From NCBI GenBank assembly GCA_016784735.1, contig JADHUC010000014.1:1-60145 (forward strand): a DNA stretch of 60,145 nt. Direction: 5' to 3'. The DNA is from Pirellulaceae bacterium (GTDB lineage: Bacteria; Planctomycetota; Planctomycetia; Pirellulales; Pirellulaceae). Positions 8,105 to 16,547 of the stretch are shown piece by piece; positions within the stretch are counted from its first letter, which is position 1, and each line of letters opens with the position of its first letter. The notes below the pieces were generated by a model that was given only the letters and a program-made list of their open reading frames with translations, ran no database searches and had not been told where the DNA came from. The translations under genes and the position numbers were made by a program.

Positions 8105-10465
8105 TTATTTTGCCGCTACACTCGCTGGCGACTCGCGTCCAACACGCGCGGAAACAACCATCACCTGGACGGCCAAGTCGCGGATGTTGAACTCGCTGGA
8201 AGCGAACGATTCGCGAAGGCCCTTCAGCGTTTCCGCTCCGTAGGCACGTACGGGTTGTTGAACCAGGTGATGGAACAGTTGCTCGGTGAAGGCGGTGTGA
8301 GCCTCTTCACTCTGGGCGACGAACTCGGCCAACTGCCGGGCGCCGTCGAAGGTGACGTGTTCTCCGCTCCGTGTCCGGTAGCCGCCAGTTCCGTCCACCG
8401 TTTTGTCAAGTTCCGTTTCTCGATAGCGTCCAACGGCGTCGAAGTGTTCCAACGCGAAACCGAGGGGGTTGATGATCTGATGGCAAGTCATGCAAGCGGT
8501 CGGCTCGGTCTGCAGCGTAACACGTTCCCGCGTGGTTAAGCCGGGATGTAGGTCTGGGGCCAACGGTGCGACCGCCACCGGCGGCGGACGGAGCGATTGG
8601 CCCATCACTCCCCGAACCAGAAATACCCCGCGGTGAATGGGGGAACTCTCGCGGGCGTGAGAAAAGACCGTCATCAGGTAAGGGTGCGTGAGGATGCCGG
8701 CCCGCTTGCCCAAGTCGAGCCGGGTTTTCGCAAAGTCTTGTCCGGCCGCTGACTCGCCGCCGTAGAACGCGGCAAGTTGGTCGTTCAGAAAGATCTCATC
8801 CGCAAGCAGAAGGCGACGGTAGTCGGCGTCTTCCGACCAGAGCACGTCGTCAAGAAAGACTTCTAGCGACGTGCGCAGATCGGCGATCGTGGTTGCATCG
8901 AAATCGGGAAAGGTCTGCGGATCTTTGCTCAAGTCCTTTTCGGTGTCGGCATGCAACCACGTGAGTAGGAAACCGTGAAGCTTGCTCTTCACGCGATAGT
9001 CCGAGAGCATCCGTCGGGCCTGCTGCCGGACTTGTTCCTCGGTCGCAAGCCGGCCTTCCGCGGCTGCGCGATTCAATTCGCTGTCCGGGATGGAATCCCA
9101 GAGACCGAACGAGAGCCGGTTTGCCACTCTGTAATGGTCGGGAGCATCGCCAACTTCACGGAACAGAAACCGCGGGGACTTGAGCGTCAGTAGAACGACT
9201 CGCTTCACGGCTGCGTGCGGATCTTCGGTGGCTTCGAACTGATGGTCAACGAAGATGTTGTTTTGGTCTTCTGTAAGCGGGCAACGGAATGCTCGCTCGC
9301 AAAACGTCCGGCAGAATGTTCGCAGCTTCTCCTGCCGATCGGCGGCATCATGCTTCGTGCCGGCCAGGCCGTCGAGGTTATCAGCAATGTAGCTCGCAGC
9401 CTCGATGGCGGCGTCGGTTGTCGCGTGGTCCCACGCCTTGGACACGGAAGTGCCGCGTTTCCAGCCGTAGCTGCGATCGTCGGGCGGGAACGGCGTCGTG
9501 CAGACGAACTGCTCGGGAGCAGAATCGACCGAGAGTTGCCGGGCGGGAATCGGCTCCAAAACACCTCTCGGGGCCTTCCACAACAGGGTGATCGACGCTG
9601 GGGCTGACTTCGGTTTCCCCTTTTGTTTGTCTGAGTCGTCCACGCCCTGTTTGGCCTTGGTGAAGTCGAGCCGCACGGGATAGATCCGTCCACCGACCAG
9701 AAACAGGCTGGCTTTGTATTCCGTATCGTTGCCCGATTTGACCCAGGCGTCGATGAGCGGTGTTTCCGTATCGTTGACCCAGAGCCGAGCGGCGTGTTCG
9801 GTGCGAATGACGAAGTCGTGGATGCCGGTATCGGGCGCCAGAAACGAGCCTTGCCAACGGATGGAGAATTCGTGGGGCTGGGTGATTTCCGGGACGGGGG
9901 CTTTCGTGCCGAAATCGAAGTTGACATTCGGGTCGATGCGTTTGGCTACGGAAGATCGAATCCGCCGGCCCTTGAAGTACTCGCCGCGCAGCCCCCGCTG
10001 ATCGCCCCACCGGACCGGCTCGCGGAAGCTGCCGATCAGGTCAGCGACGGTCTGACGGTACTGGCGGACGGTCAAGCGAGCCAAGTCGATCCGCACGGGG
10101 CGGCTTCTTTCGCGGGCGATGGGGGAATAGAAGGCGTCGTGGATGTAGGCGGCGACGGATTTGTTTTCCTCCTGCGAGAGGCTTCCGGGATCATCCTCGG
10201 GCATGGTCTCGCCGATCAGCTTGGCGAGTTGGGCTACGGATAGGCTACCCTCGAGTGAGTGGTCGTACTCGTCAGCGCCCTCACCCCGTTCGCCGTGGCA
10301 ATGGGCGCACTTGGTCCGATAGAGCTGCCCCGGACGGTTTCCCGGCTCCGAACCAAAGACCGGCCGGAAGACAGAAAGACAGGAGAATACGCTCGCAAGA
10401 GACAAGCCGAGGAGGCCCGGCCAAAGGAGACAACGCGTCGTGCGTGTCACGTAGAATCGTTGCAC
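8105..10465 (-). CDS. Cytochrome c / PA14 / DUF1587-1592-1588-1585 protein
   Basis: This 786-residue exported multidomain protein is the usual partner of DUF1552. In order: a signal peptide; a cytochrome c domain with CAHCH near residue 54 and a likely Met ligand near 88; a DUF1587 segment (RLTVRQYRQTVADLIG); a PA14-like carbohydrate-binding insert at about 160-300 (GLRGEYFKG through IRWQGSFLAPDTGIHDF); DUF1592 (RLSFGLWDSIPD, LLADEIFLNDQLAAFYGG); and DUF1588/1585 with a second CxxCH (CMTCH) near IINPLGFALEHFDAVGRYR. I chose the GTG start because AAGGGA sits six bases upstream; a TTG six bases earlier is the alternative. The heme domains suggest a periplasmic electron-transfer role, but the pathway is unknown. 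Confidence 0.92.
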   Translation of the reverse strand: MQRFYVTRTTRCLLWPGLLGLSLASVFSCLSVFRPVFGSEPGNRPGQLYRTKCAHCHGERGEGADEYDHSLEGSLSVAQLAKLIGETMPEDDPGSLSQEENKSVAAYIHDAFYSPIARERSRPVRIDLARLTVRQYRQTVADLIGSFREPVRWGDQRGLRGEYFKGRRIRSSVAKRIDPNVNFDFGTKAPVPEITQPHEFSIRWQGSFLAPDTGIHDFVIRTEHAARLWVNDTETPLIDAWVKSGNDTEYKASLFLVGGRIYPVRLDFTKAKQGVDDSDKQKGKPKSAPASITLLWKAPRGVLEPIPARQLSVDSAPEQFVCTTPFPPDDRSYGWKRGTSVSKAWDHATTDAAIEAASYIADNLDGLAGTKHDAADRQEKLRTFCRTFCERAFRCPLTEDQNNIFVDHQFEATEDPHAAVKRVVLLTLKSPRFLFREVGDAPDHYRVANRLSFGLWDSIPDSELNRAAAEGRLATEEQVRQQARRMLSDYRVKSKLHGFLLTWLHADTEKDLSKDPQTFPDFDATTIADLRTSLEVFLDDVLWSEDADYRRLLLADEIFLNDQLAAFYGGESAAGQDFAKTRLDLGKRAGILTHPYLMTVFSHARESSPIHRGVFLVRGVMGQSLRPPPVAVAPLAPDLHPGLTTRERVTLQTEPTACMTCHQIINPLGFALEHFDAVGRYRETELDKTVDGTGGYRTRSGEHVTFDGARQLAEFVAQSEEAHTAFTEQLFHHLVQQPVRAYGAETLKGLRESFASSEFNIRDLAVQVMVVSARVGRESPASVAAK

Positions 10466-10603
10466 GGGCAATCCCTTACTATAAGAGTCCTGGAGGATCG
10501 CGAATTCTGTTTCGTTTCGCGTTACCGCTCGGGAAAAAGAACCGCTTTTCCGGCGGACTTATCACAGCAAACGATCAAGGTTCGCGTAGCCTGGGCGGAT
10601 TCA

Positions 10604-10675
10604 TCGTTTAGCCGCGGGTCCAGCGGGCCGCTCGTCCGGGCAAACTCCCAGCCCGTAGGGCTTGGGGTTAAACGA
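10604..10675. repeat. Palindromic element, TCGTTTA family (diverged copy)
   Basis: The element begins TCGTTTAGCC and ends GGTTAAACGA, with arms of about 25 bases and around eight mismatches. It shares termini with copies at 31957, 38200 and 55048. It lies between the divergent-looking ends of two minus-strand genes. Confidence 0.65.
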
Positions 10676-10696
10676 CTTTGGTTGCGGCGCTGTACG

Positions 10697-11158
10697 CTAC
10701 TGTTGTTTACTCATGCCACCCAGTATCTTCCAGCCGGAGTCGTCCTTAATCCAGGTATGAGTAATCCGCCGCGACTCCTTCTGCTCTTTCCCTGCCTCAT
10801 CTTTCTTCAAGAAGTGGACCGTGTAGAAATTGATCGCCACATTCCCCGTCACTCGGATGCCCGCTCGTTCGATCTTGAAGGTCCACGAGGCGGGCTGTGC
10901 ATATCTCCGTTCCAGACGGCGAGTCACTGCTTGCTTGTCCGCGGGTCGCGGTTCAAGGTCGGGCCACCCGAGAAAACGGTCGTGCCACATGGGCAGGATC
11001 CGTTCATGATTCGCGTCCCGATGGTAAGCGAGGTACGCTTCTTCAAGAGCCCAAATCTCTTCTTCCACTTTTCCCTGTTTTCCTTCCCCGTGAGTAGCCT
11101 GCGTTTGCGGACAGGCGAAAGCGAACACTGACAACAGAACACTGATTGCTTTCTTCAT
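10697..11158 (-). CDS. Secreted DUF4440/SnoaL-like (NTF2 fold) protein
   Basis: This 153-residue protein has a clear signal peptide (MKKAISVLLSVFAFACPQTQA). The mature part looks like the NTF2-like cone fold: helix EEEIWALEEAYLAYHRD, the DRFLGWPD turn, then strands GNVAINFYTVHFL and ITHTWIKDDSGWKILGG. That closing strand pattern is typical of DUF4440 and ketosteroid-isomerase-like proteins. I chose the ATG at 11158 because GGGGA lies at a good distance; ATGs at 11167 and 11173 are in frame but lack a ribosome site. Many family members are enzymes of unknown substrate or binding proteins. The histidine kinase gene ends about 50 bases upstream on the same strand. Confidence 0.72.
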   Translation of the reverse strand: MKKAISVLLSVFAFACPQTQATHGEGKQGKVEEEIWALEEAYLAYHRDANHERILPMWHDRFLGWPDLEPRPADKQAVTRRLERRYAQPASWTFKIERAGIRVTGNVAINFYTVHFLKKDEAGKEQKESRRITHTWIKDDSGWKILGGMSKQQ

Positions 11159-11210
11159 TTCACTCATCCCCATGTTTGACAGTCGACCGGCCGGAAGGTC
11201 TCGGGCGCCG

Positions 11211-12329
11211 CTATGGGGCCACCTCCACCAGGGGCAAGTCGATGACGATCCGAGTTCCTTTGCCGGGTGCGGTGTCAATTGTCGCGTGGCCACCGAATAG
11301 CCGGGCGCGTTCCTGGATGCCACGTAGTCCGAATCGATCGCCTTTGATGGCCTTTGGATCGAAACCGGTCCCCTCATCTTCAACGCCCACTTCTATGCGA
11401 TTGCCTCGTTGAGACAGTCGGATTTGGACCGTGCTGCTGCCGCTATGACGACATGCGTTGGTCAGGGCCTCTTGCACCGTGCGGAAGATGGCACTTTCCA
11501 GGGGAGATGCCAAGCGATCAAACTGGACATTGGGTGCAAACCCGATCTCCGGTGCTTCGGACTCTTGCAGTTCGCAAATCAAGTGGTCAATCGCGGCGAC
11601 GACACCGTATTCATCGAGTATGGGCTGACGCAGCCCATACATCAATTGCCTCGCTTCGGCGATGCTCTGTCTCAGTAGCTTCAGCCCCTCGTCGAGCGGT
11701 TCGATCGCCTTCGGAGACCCGTCGACTTGCCGCGCCCGGGATGCCTCGAATTGCATCAACGCCGCGTTCACGTGTTGGACGAAACCATCGTGGATCTCGA
11801 AGGTTAGCAGCTTCCGCTCCTGCTCCTGGAGACTCAGTACATTTTTGAGCAACTCCCGCTCGCCCCGTAACTCGCGTTCCGCCTTCTTGCGCTCCGTGAT
11901 GTCGGTGGCGATCACCATGATATTTCGGACTGCGCCGTCCTCGACCAGCGGAACCAGGCGGGCGGCGTACAAGACTCCGTCCCTGTCCATCGCTTCGTAG
12001 CTCCGAATCTCGGTGCTTTGGAACGCCCTATGGAGGAGCTCGCGCCACCGGGGCTGATCTTCCGCAGGCGCGTAGTCACAATAGTGTTGTCCAATCAGTC
12101 GCTCGATTGCACCATTTGGTTGTCGGCGATTGAGAAAGTGGATGATTCCTTCGCGGTCGATGATCACGACGTAGTCGGGCAGATTGTCGAGCAACCCGCG
12201 CAGCCTGGCGTTTGTTTCCTCCAGATCCGCCGTCCGTTCTTCGGCGTGCTTCTCTAAATGTGCGATCTGCTGTCGTAGCTCATCCAGTTCGTGGATGAGT
12301 TGAGCCTTCGATTTCTCGTCGTCTGTCAT
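11211..12329 (-). CDS. Cytoplasmic PAS histidine kinase (HisKA_3 type)
   Basis: The 372-residue kinase has no membrane segment. It starts with a coiled coil (residues 8-48), followed by a PAS domain (about 45-145, ending in the ITERKKAE linker). Next comes a NarX/LuxR-type dimerisation helix with the phosphate-accepting histidine at about residue 180 (LLTFEIHDGFVQ). The HATPase_c domain follows (TVQEALTNACRHSG, VEDEGTGFDP, GLRGIQERARLFGG). This class normally phosphorylates a LuxR-type response regulator. None is encoded in this window, so the kinase looks like an orphan whose partner is elsewhere. The PAS domain suggests it senses a soluble or redox signal inside the cell, but the ligand is not evident. 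Confidence 0.9.
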   Translation of the reverse strand: MTDDEKSKAQLIHELDELRQQIAHLEKHAEERTADLEETNARLRGLLDNLPDYVVIIDREGIIHFLNRRQPNGAIERLIGQHYCDYAPAEDQPRWRELLHRAFQSTEIRSYEAMDRDGVLYAARLVPLVEDGAVRNIMVIATDITERKKAERELRGERELLKNVLSLQEQERKLLTFEIHDGFVQHVNAALMQFEASRARQVDGSPKAIEPLDEGLKLLRQSIAEARQLMYGLRQPILDEYGVVAAIDHLICELQESEAPEIGFAPNVQFDRLASPLESAIFRTVQEALTNACRHSGSSTVQIRLSQRGNRIEVGVEDEGTGFDPKAIKGDRFGLRGIQERARLFGGHATIDTAPGKGTRIVIDLPLVEVAP

Positions 12330-12691
12330 GCTCAGGCCGCCTTCCGTATCGGGTACGGGAAGAACTCATCCAATCTGAGGAGTATTCCCCATGCTACCAT
12401 AGTTAGCGGGGACGCGAATACCTTATTCCTTACCCACGTCTTTCGTCTCGCCCCTGCCATCTTGCGTGGCAGGAGCGCGAGTTTGGGGCCAGGGTCCGAA
12501 ACTGATTCACCTGCCGCACGAGGCGGCAGGGGTCTTGGTGCGACATCCGTTTGATTTCTCTAGCTTTTCAAACTGGTCCACCTGCCTGACGAGCAGGCAG
12601 GGGCATGATGATCTGTCGGTAAACACAAAGAGCAAATCCCCTGGCTGAAATCTCTCCTGCCGATCTGTACGGTGACCCGTTGGAAATCGGC
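12330..12691. other. Gene-free stretch with three hairpins
   Basis: I see no gene in these 362 bases. The notable content is the run of three related hairpins at 12453-12601, listed separately. The stretch lies between the end of the kinase 1 gene and the start of the histidine kinase gene, both on the minus strand. Confidence 0.6.
12453..12601. repeat. Three related short hairpins in series
   Basis: Perfect stems occur at 12453-12473 (CCTGCCA/TGGCAGG, 7 pairs), 12510-12530 (CCTGCCGC/GCGGCAGG, 8 pairs) and 12581-12601 (CCTGCCTG/CAGGCAGG, 8 pairs). The last two share the loop ACGAG and the flank AAACTG just upstream. The stems differ in sequence while pairing is kept. Confidence 0.8.
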
Positions 12692-15214
12692 TCAGGATGC
12701 CGGAATGCCTAAAACGGAACGCCGGTCCAGACAGAGGTGGAAGCAGTAGACGGCCAAACCGAGAACTACACTCAGGGGAAAAAGAGTACTCAGAGGTGCA
12801 TGCCACGCGGACAGATCGGACGTGATCGGAAAAGTCAGGATTTGCCGGACGAACGTGTAGCCCACCACGGCAAGCAAACCGCAGCGAAGCACCAGGATCA
12901 CAACCAATACCGAGGTCGTGCCTGCGACAAACCACGAGACGTACGGGTGCCCCATCGTGGCGGACCAGAAGATGATGCCGATGACGATGTACGCGGCCAC
13001 GGCCGCCCATTGCCTGCGCAAGATAAGCCGCAGCAAGAGCAGGAACAGCAGTACGCACAATCCGCCGACGACGGCAAGTGACACATCGTAGAAGAACTCT
13101 CCCAGACAGTAGCGTGTCCCGAGCAAGGGCCTCAATGAGATACGGAAGAAGCGGCGCCCGGAACCGAACAGCTCCGCTGGCCCCAAGCCGAACCAGGCGG
13201 GAGCCAGCGTGTTCACTTGCCACAGCAGCCGCGTGGCGACGCCGAACAGAGCCCCCACCAGCAAATCCCGTCCCACGAGCGGATCGCGAAATCGCCCCGC
13301 GAGAAGACGATTCCAGGAGATGAGCGTCCGCGGCCAAACACGGCGCACAAACGGTTCAAGCGCGATGTAGTACAGCCAGAGCAAGAATGCCCAGAACAGC
13401 GCGATTTGAAGCCCCATGGCAAACACGGGCCAGGAGAATAGTCTTGCACCCCGGCTGGTCAACAGCATCCATCCGGTCAGCGAGACGACGAAGACGAACA
13501 TGGCGATGCGAAAGGCTCCGCGTCGGTCGCCTCGCCCTCGGCGGAGATTCCGCCGAGTGAGAATCGCGGCAGCCACCATCATCGTCGCGAACAGAGCCAC
13601 CAAAATCGCGTGGAACGCCGCGAGCGATAGCCCGCGCTCGGCGGATCGCTGGCTTTTGGATCTGTCCGATCGGGTGTGAGCCGCCGCAGCCTCTTCGTGC
13701 CAGGTCCTGATAGCACGCAGTTCAATCAATCGGCCTTGAGGATCCAGCCGAACGAAGACTTCGTCCGGGAGGGGCGGGGGCGGATCGACGGGCGAGACGG
13801 TGCCTATTCCTCTGGTCGCGAAGCTTCCGGCGAACAGTTGAGGCGCGAATTCCACGGAACTCTGGCGGTACCAAAAATGGACGGGTGGCTCGTCCGCGCG
13901 ATTCTCGGCGTAGGCGAACCCGAAAGCTCGGTCTCGCGGTTCCACGTCGTCGCCTTGTTCGCGGATCATTTCGCTGGCCTTCTCGGCCAGAACGTCCGGC
14001 TTCTTCAGATCGACCTGCCCCACCAAGGTCGTCTTATCCGAGAAGAACGTCACCGCACACAGCCCAAGCAATACACCGGCAAGGCACAGCCAGGCGATGG
14101 CTGGACGAATACTGCCCACGTCTCCCGCGGCCGCGACCATGTCGGGCGAAGGAGTGTGGCCCGCCGCCAGGGCGGAATCCAGCGGGTCCCTGCCGGGAAG
14201 GGCACGCATTACCACCTCGACAGAAGAGGGTCGGTCGCGAGGCTCGTCCTCCAAACATCCAAGAATGACGCGTTCGACCGTCGGATCGAGGTCTTTGATA
14301 AACTGCGAAGGTCTGATCGGAGCCGCCTGCTCGCGCGTCTGCATGGGATCGCGAGCGGTATCGGCATCGAAGGGCAATCGTCCGGTGAATAGCTCGCAGA
14401 TCAACAAGCCCAACGCGAAAATGTCGCTGTGGATCGTCGCCTGCTCGCCGGCCAGTTGTTCGGGGGCCATGTAAAGTGGTGTCCCCGCGAATACTTCCCG
14501 TGTCTCCGGCGCGGTGGTCAGGCAGGCGAGACCGAAATCGGTGATCCGCGCTCGTCCGCGGCTATCCAGCATCACGTTAGCAGGTTTCAGATCGCGGTGG
14601 ACAATCCCTACCGCGTGCGCTGCCGCAAGGCCGGCGCAGAGTTGCCGGGAGATCGCGATTCCTTTATCCGGCGGCAGTCGCCCGATGCGTTTGAGCAGAC
14701 GGGCAAGGTCCTCCCCGTCAACGTACTCCATCGAAAGGAAATGCTGTCCCTCCACGTCGCCAATGTCGTAGACACGACACACGTTCGGGTGCGCGACCTG
14801 CCGAGCCAGACGCACCTCGTTGTAGAATAGATCCAGGAATTGAGGATCGCCAGCCAAGCCTTCCGGAAGGAACTTCAAGGCCACGGGTTGCCCGAGTTTC
14901 ATGTCGTCGGCCCGGTAGACCTCGCCCATCCCGCCGTGACCCAGCAGGCTGACGATACGGAAACGGTCCGCAAGCACGACACCAGGCAGAAAACGGCCTT
15001 GGCCGCCGCTTTGCTGTTGGTAGTACAACTCCAACCGCAGTAGCTCTTGAAAAAGCCGCGACCGTTGCGGTTCCGGAATGCCTTCCAGGTAGGGTTCGAC
15101 GCGTGGTTGGTCTCCCGCCCGCCACGCATCCTCGAATCGAAGGCAGATCTCGTCGATGCGTTCTTCGGCCGTCAAAGGAAGCGCGTCGTCGTCAGGAGGA
15201 AGATCCTTGCTCAT
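12692..15214 (-). CDS. Ser/Thr protein kinase with multi-pass membrane C-terminus (kinase 1)
   Basis: This 840-residue protein has a short acidic N-terminal helix region, then a Hanks-type kinase domain at about 86-345. All catalytic elements are present: glycine loop GHGGMGEVY from 92, Lys114 in VALKF, alpha-C Glu133, HRDLKPAN with Asp208, DFG at 226-228, and APE-like MAPEQ. A transmembrane helix follows at 372-391, then about 130 residues predicted to be outside. From about 531 there is a block of several membrane helices that also occurs in kinase 2. The sigma-factor gene ends 37 bases upstream on the same strand, so they are probably one transcript. This matches the known planctomycete pairing of ECF sigma factors with Ser/Thr kinases. 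The kinase may regulate sigma by phosphorylation (inferred). Confidence 0.93.
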   Translation of the reverse strand: MSKDLPPDDDALPLTAEERIDEICLRFEDAWRAGDQPRVEPYLEGIPEPQRSRLFQELLRLELYYQQQSGGQGRFLPGVVLADRFRIVSLLGHGGMGEVYRADDMKLGQPVALKFLPEGLAGDPQFLDLFYNEVRLARQVAHPNVCRVYDIGDVEGQHFLSMEYVDGEDLARLLKRIGRLPPDKGIAISRQLCAGLAAAHAVGIVHRDLKPANVMLDSRGRARITDFGLACLTTAPETREVFAGTPLYMAPEQLAGEQATIHSDIFALGLLICELFTGRLPFDADTARDPMQTREQAAPIRPSQFIKDLDPTVERVILGCLEDEPRDRPSSVEVVMRALPGRDPLDSALAAGHTPSPDMVAAAGDVGSIRPAIAWLCLAGVLLGLCAVTFFSDKTTLVGQVDLKKPDVLAEKASEMIREQGDDVEPRDRAFGFAYAENRADEPPVHFWYRQSSVEFAPQLFAGSFATRGIGTVSPVDPPPPLPDEVFVRLDPQGRLIELRAIRTWHEEAAAAHTRSDRSKSQRSAERGLSLAAFHAILVALFATMMVAAAILTRRNLRRGRGDRRGAFRIAMFVFVVSLTGWMLLTSRGARLFSWPVFAMGLQIALFWAFLLWLYYIALEPFVRRVWPRTLISWNRLLAGRFRDPLVGRDLLVGALFGVATRLLWQVNTLAPAWFGLGPAELFGSGRRFFRISLRPLLGTRYCLGEFFYDVSLAVVGGLCVLLFLLLLRLILRRQWAAVAAYIVIGIIFWSATMGHPYVSWFVAGTTSVLVVILVLRCGLLAVVGYTFVRQILTFPITSDLSAWHAPLSTLFPLSVVLGLAVYCFHLCLDRRSVLGIPAS

Positions 15215-15251
15215 CGCAACCGCACTCGCGCGACATGCGCGCCCAGGATTA

Positions 15252-15860
15252 TCAATCCGATTCCTCTTGCCACTTGTGACGAATCAGCTTCAGTCGACGT
15301 TCGACGGTCGGCAACGAACGTTCGACCTTGGCCGCGATTTCGTGATTCGTGTAGCCCTCGAGCTTCAACAGCGCGATCTCGCGCAATTCGTCGTCGGCCA
15401 GCGTGTCAAGCAATCGCTGAAAGTCCTCGGCGATGATGGCGGCAAACTCCGGAGTCGGCTCTTGCCCGACGACCTGATCAATGGTTCGGTCGACAGCCGA
15501 CGACTGCTCTGCAAAAAACACCGACTCGCCACGCACCTTGCCGCCGCCGCGTTTGAGTCGCGCCTGATTTCTCAATTGGTTGATGGCTTTGCGCTCGGTG
15601 ATCGTGACAAGCACTTGCCACAAATCGTCGCGGTCGTCCAATCGAGGAAACTGTCCGTCCTTGGCTCGCCGGAAGAACGTCTCGAAGGCACTGACGACGA
15701 CGTCCTCCTCGTCGACAACACGCTTGGGCGCCGCACGAAGCTTCTTGCGGGCCAGGCCAATGAGCCGGACGTAGAAGTGATTCCACAACTCGGTCGCAGC
15801 CGTTTCGTGGCCCGCCTTCAGTTCGCCGATCCAGTGGGTGACCGATTCTCCGGTCGACAT
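15252..15860 (-). CDS. ECF-type RNA polymerase sigma factor
   Basis: The 202-residue protein has region 2 at about 20-100 (AATELWNHFYVRLIGLARKKL through WQVLVTITERKAINQLRNQ). Region 4 at 145-198 has a typical helix-turn-helix (LLKLEGYTNHEIAAKVERSLPTVERRL, written here only as a motif span). This is the planctomycete ECF class lacking an obvious membrane anti-sigma factor. The kinase gene follows after 37 bases. I chose the ATG at 15860; the frame is open 23 codons further, but that extension lacks sigma-like character. The divergent gene pair starts 197 bases away, and the intervening DNA carries the conserved GATGGG-N14-GGTGAGTACC motif, a possible target of this factor (inferred). Confidence 0.92.
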   Translation of the reverse strand: MSTGESVTHWIGELKAGHETAATELWNHFYVRLIGLARKKLRAAPKRVVDEEDVVVSAFETFFRRAKDGQFPRLDDRDDLWQVLVTITERKAINQLRNQARLKRGGGKVRGESVFFAEQSSAVDRTIDQVVGQEPTPEFAAIIAEDFQRLLDTLADDELREIALLKLEGYTNHEIAAKVERSLPTVERRLKLIRHKWQEESD

Positions 15861-15953
15861 TTTCCACCAGCCCTCGCTAGTCGCCTGTACCACCAAAATT
15901 GATTGTACCCAATTCCTCGGTAGCAGCAACGATCAGGCTGTTTCATTTTTTGT

Positions 15954-15983
15954 GATGGGTCCGGGAACGAGATGGTGAGTACC
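15954..15983 (+). promoter_or_regulatory. Conserved bipartite motif, copy 1
   Basis: GATGGG at 15954-15959, exactly 14 bases, then GGTGAGTACC at 15974-15983, followed by AAAATAGC. A T-rich run precedes it. It lies 74 bases before the ATG of the small secreted gene at 16058 and within the divergent region shared with the sigma gene. Copies 2 and 3 have the same spacing. Candidate promoter or operator, or an element of the 5' leader. Confidence 0.6.
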
Positions 15984-16057
15984 AAAATAGCCGAGAGAGA
16001 AGCTTCCGAGAACAGCGAAAAATGTACTTCACACTCACAAACCACAGGAGAAAAGTC

Positions 16058-16429
16058 ATGAAAACGCTCAGAAAAACAATGGTACGAATGGCTCTGATGC
16101 TGGCGGCGGCTGCGGCATGTCTGGGCGCCTATCCGAGTTCGGCCCAGGCCCAGCAGCCGAACATCACGGGCGTCTGGGATTCCAGCGTCGGCGACTGGAA
16201 CCTGACTCAGGCCGGAAGTGCTATCTGGGGGACCCTCAACGGGCCTCTCGGAGCCGTTAAGGTTCGAGGATCCATCGATGGCAGGGTGGTCCGTCTCAGC
16301 TTCTGGGGTGTGGTCGATTCCGGTACCGCTTGGCTGTACGTGAAACGTACCAACGAAGACGAGATGGTTGGTCGCTACCGAACCACCGTGGGCAAACGAT
16401 CGGGCCGTTTGACCTTGACCCGGCAATGA
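16058..16429 (+). CDS. Small secreted beta-barrel-like protein
   Basis: The 123-residue protein starts at the ATG after AGGAG (in-frame ATG 16022 has no ribosome site). The signal peptide is MKTLRKTMVRMALMLAAAAACL, with cleavage near SAQAQ. The mature 90 residues form short strands with a repeated pattern (ITGVWDSSVGDWNLTQAGSAIWGTL). This pattern, W-x-S-x-G-x-x-x-L-x-Q-x-G, resembles the lipocalin-like small beta domains common in secreted planctomycete proteins. It is a paralogue of the C-terminal half of the gene at 21515: the two share the signal peptide start MKTL, the 5' leader and the beta domain. The larger secreted gene follows 118 bases later and is probably co-transcribed. Function unknown. 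Confidence 0.8.
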   Translation: MKTLRKTMVRMALMLAAAAACLGAYPSSAQAQQPNITGVWDSSVGDWNLTQAGSAIWGTLNGPLGAVKVRGSIDGRVVRLSFWGVVDSGTAWLYVKRTNEDEMVGRYRTTVGKRSGRLTLTRQ

Positions 16430-16547
16430 ACCGCACTCCTCGCCAGCGAAAGCTGCACGTTTGGCTCCGAGGTGTTGCAGGCCGCCCCAAAGGGCACGGG
16501 CAACTCGTTCAGTCCGTGCTTCCTCCAGCAGGAGAAAGGACACGAAA

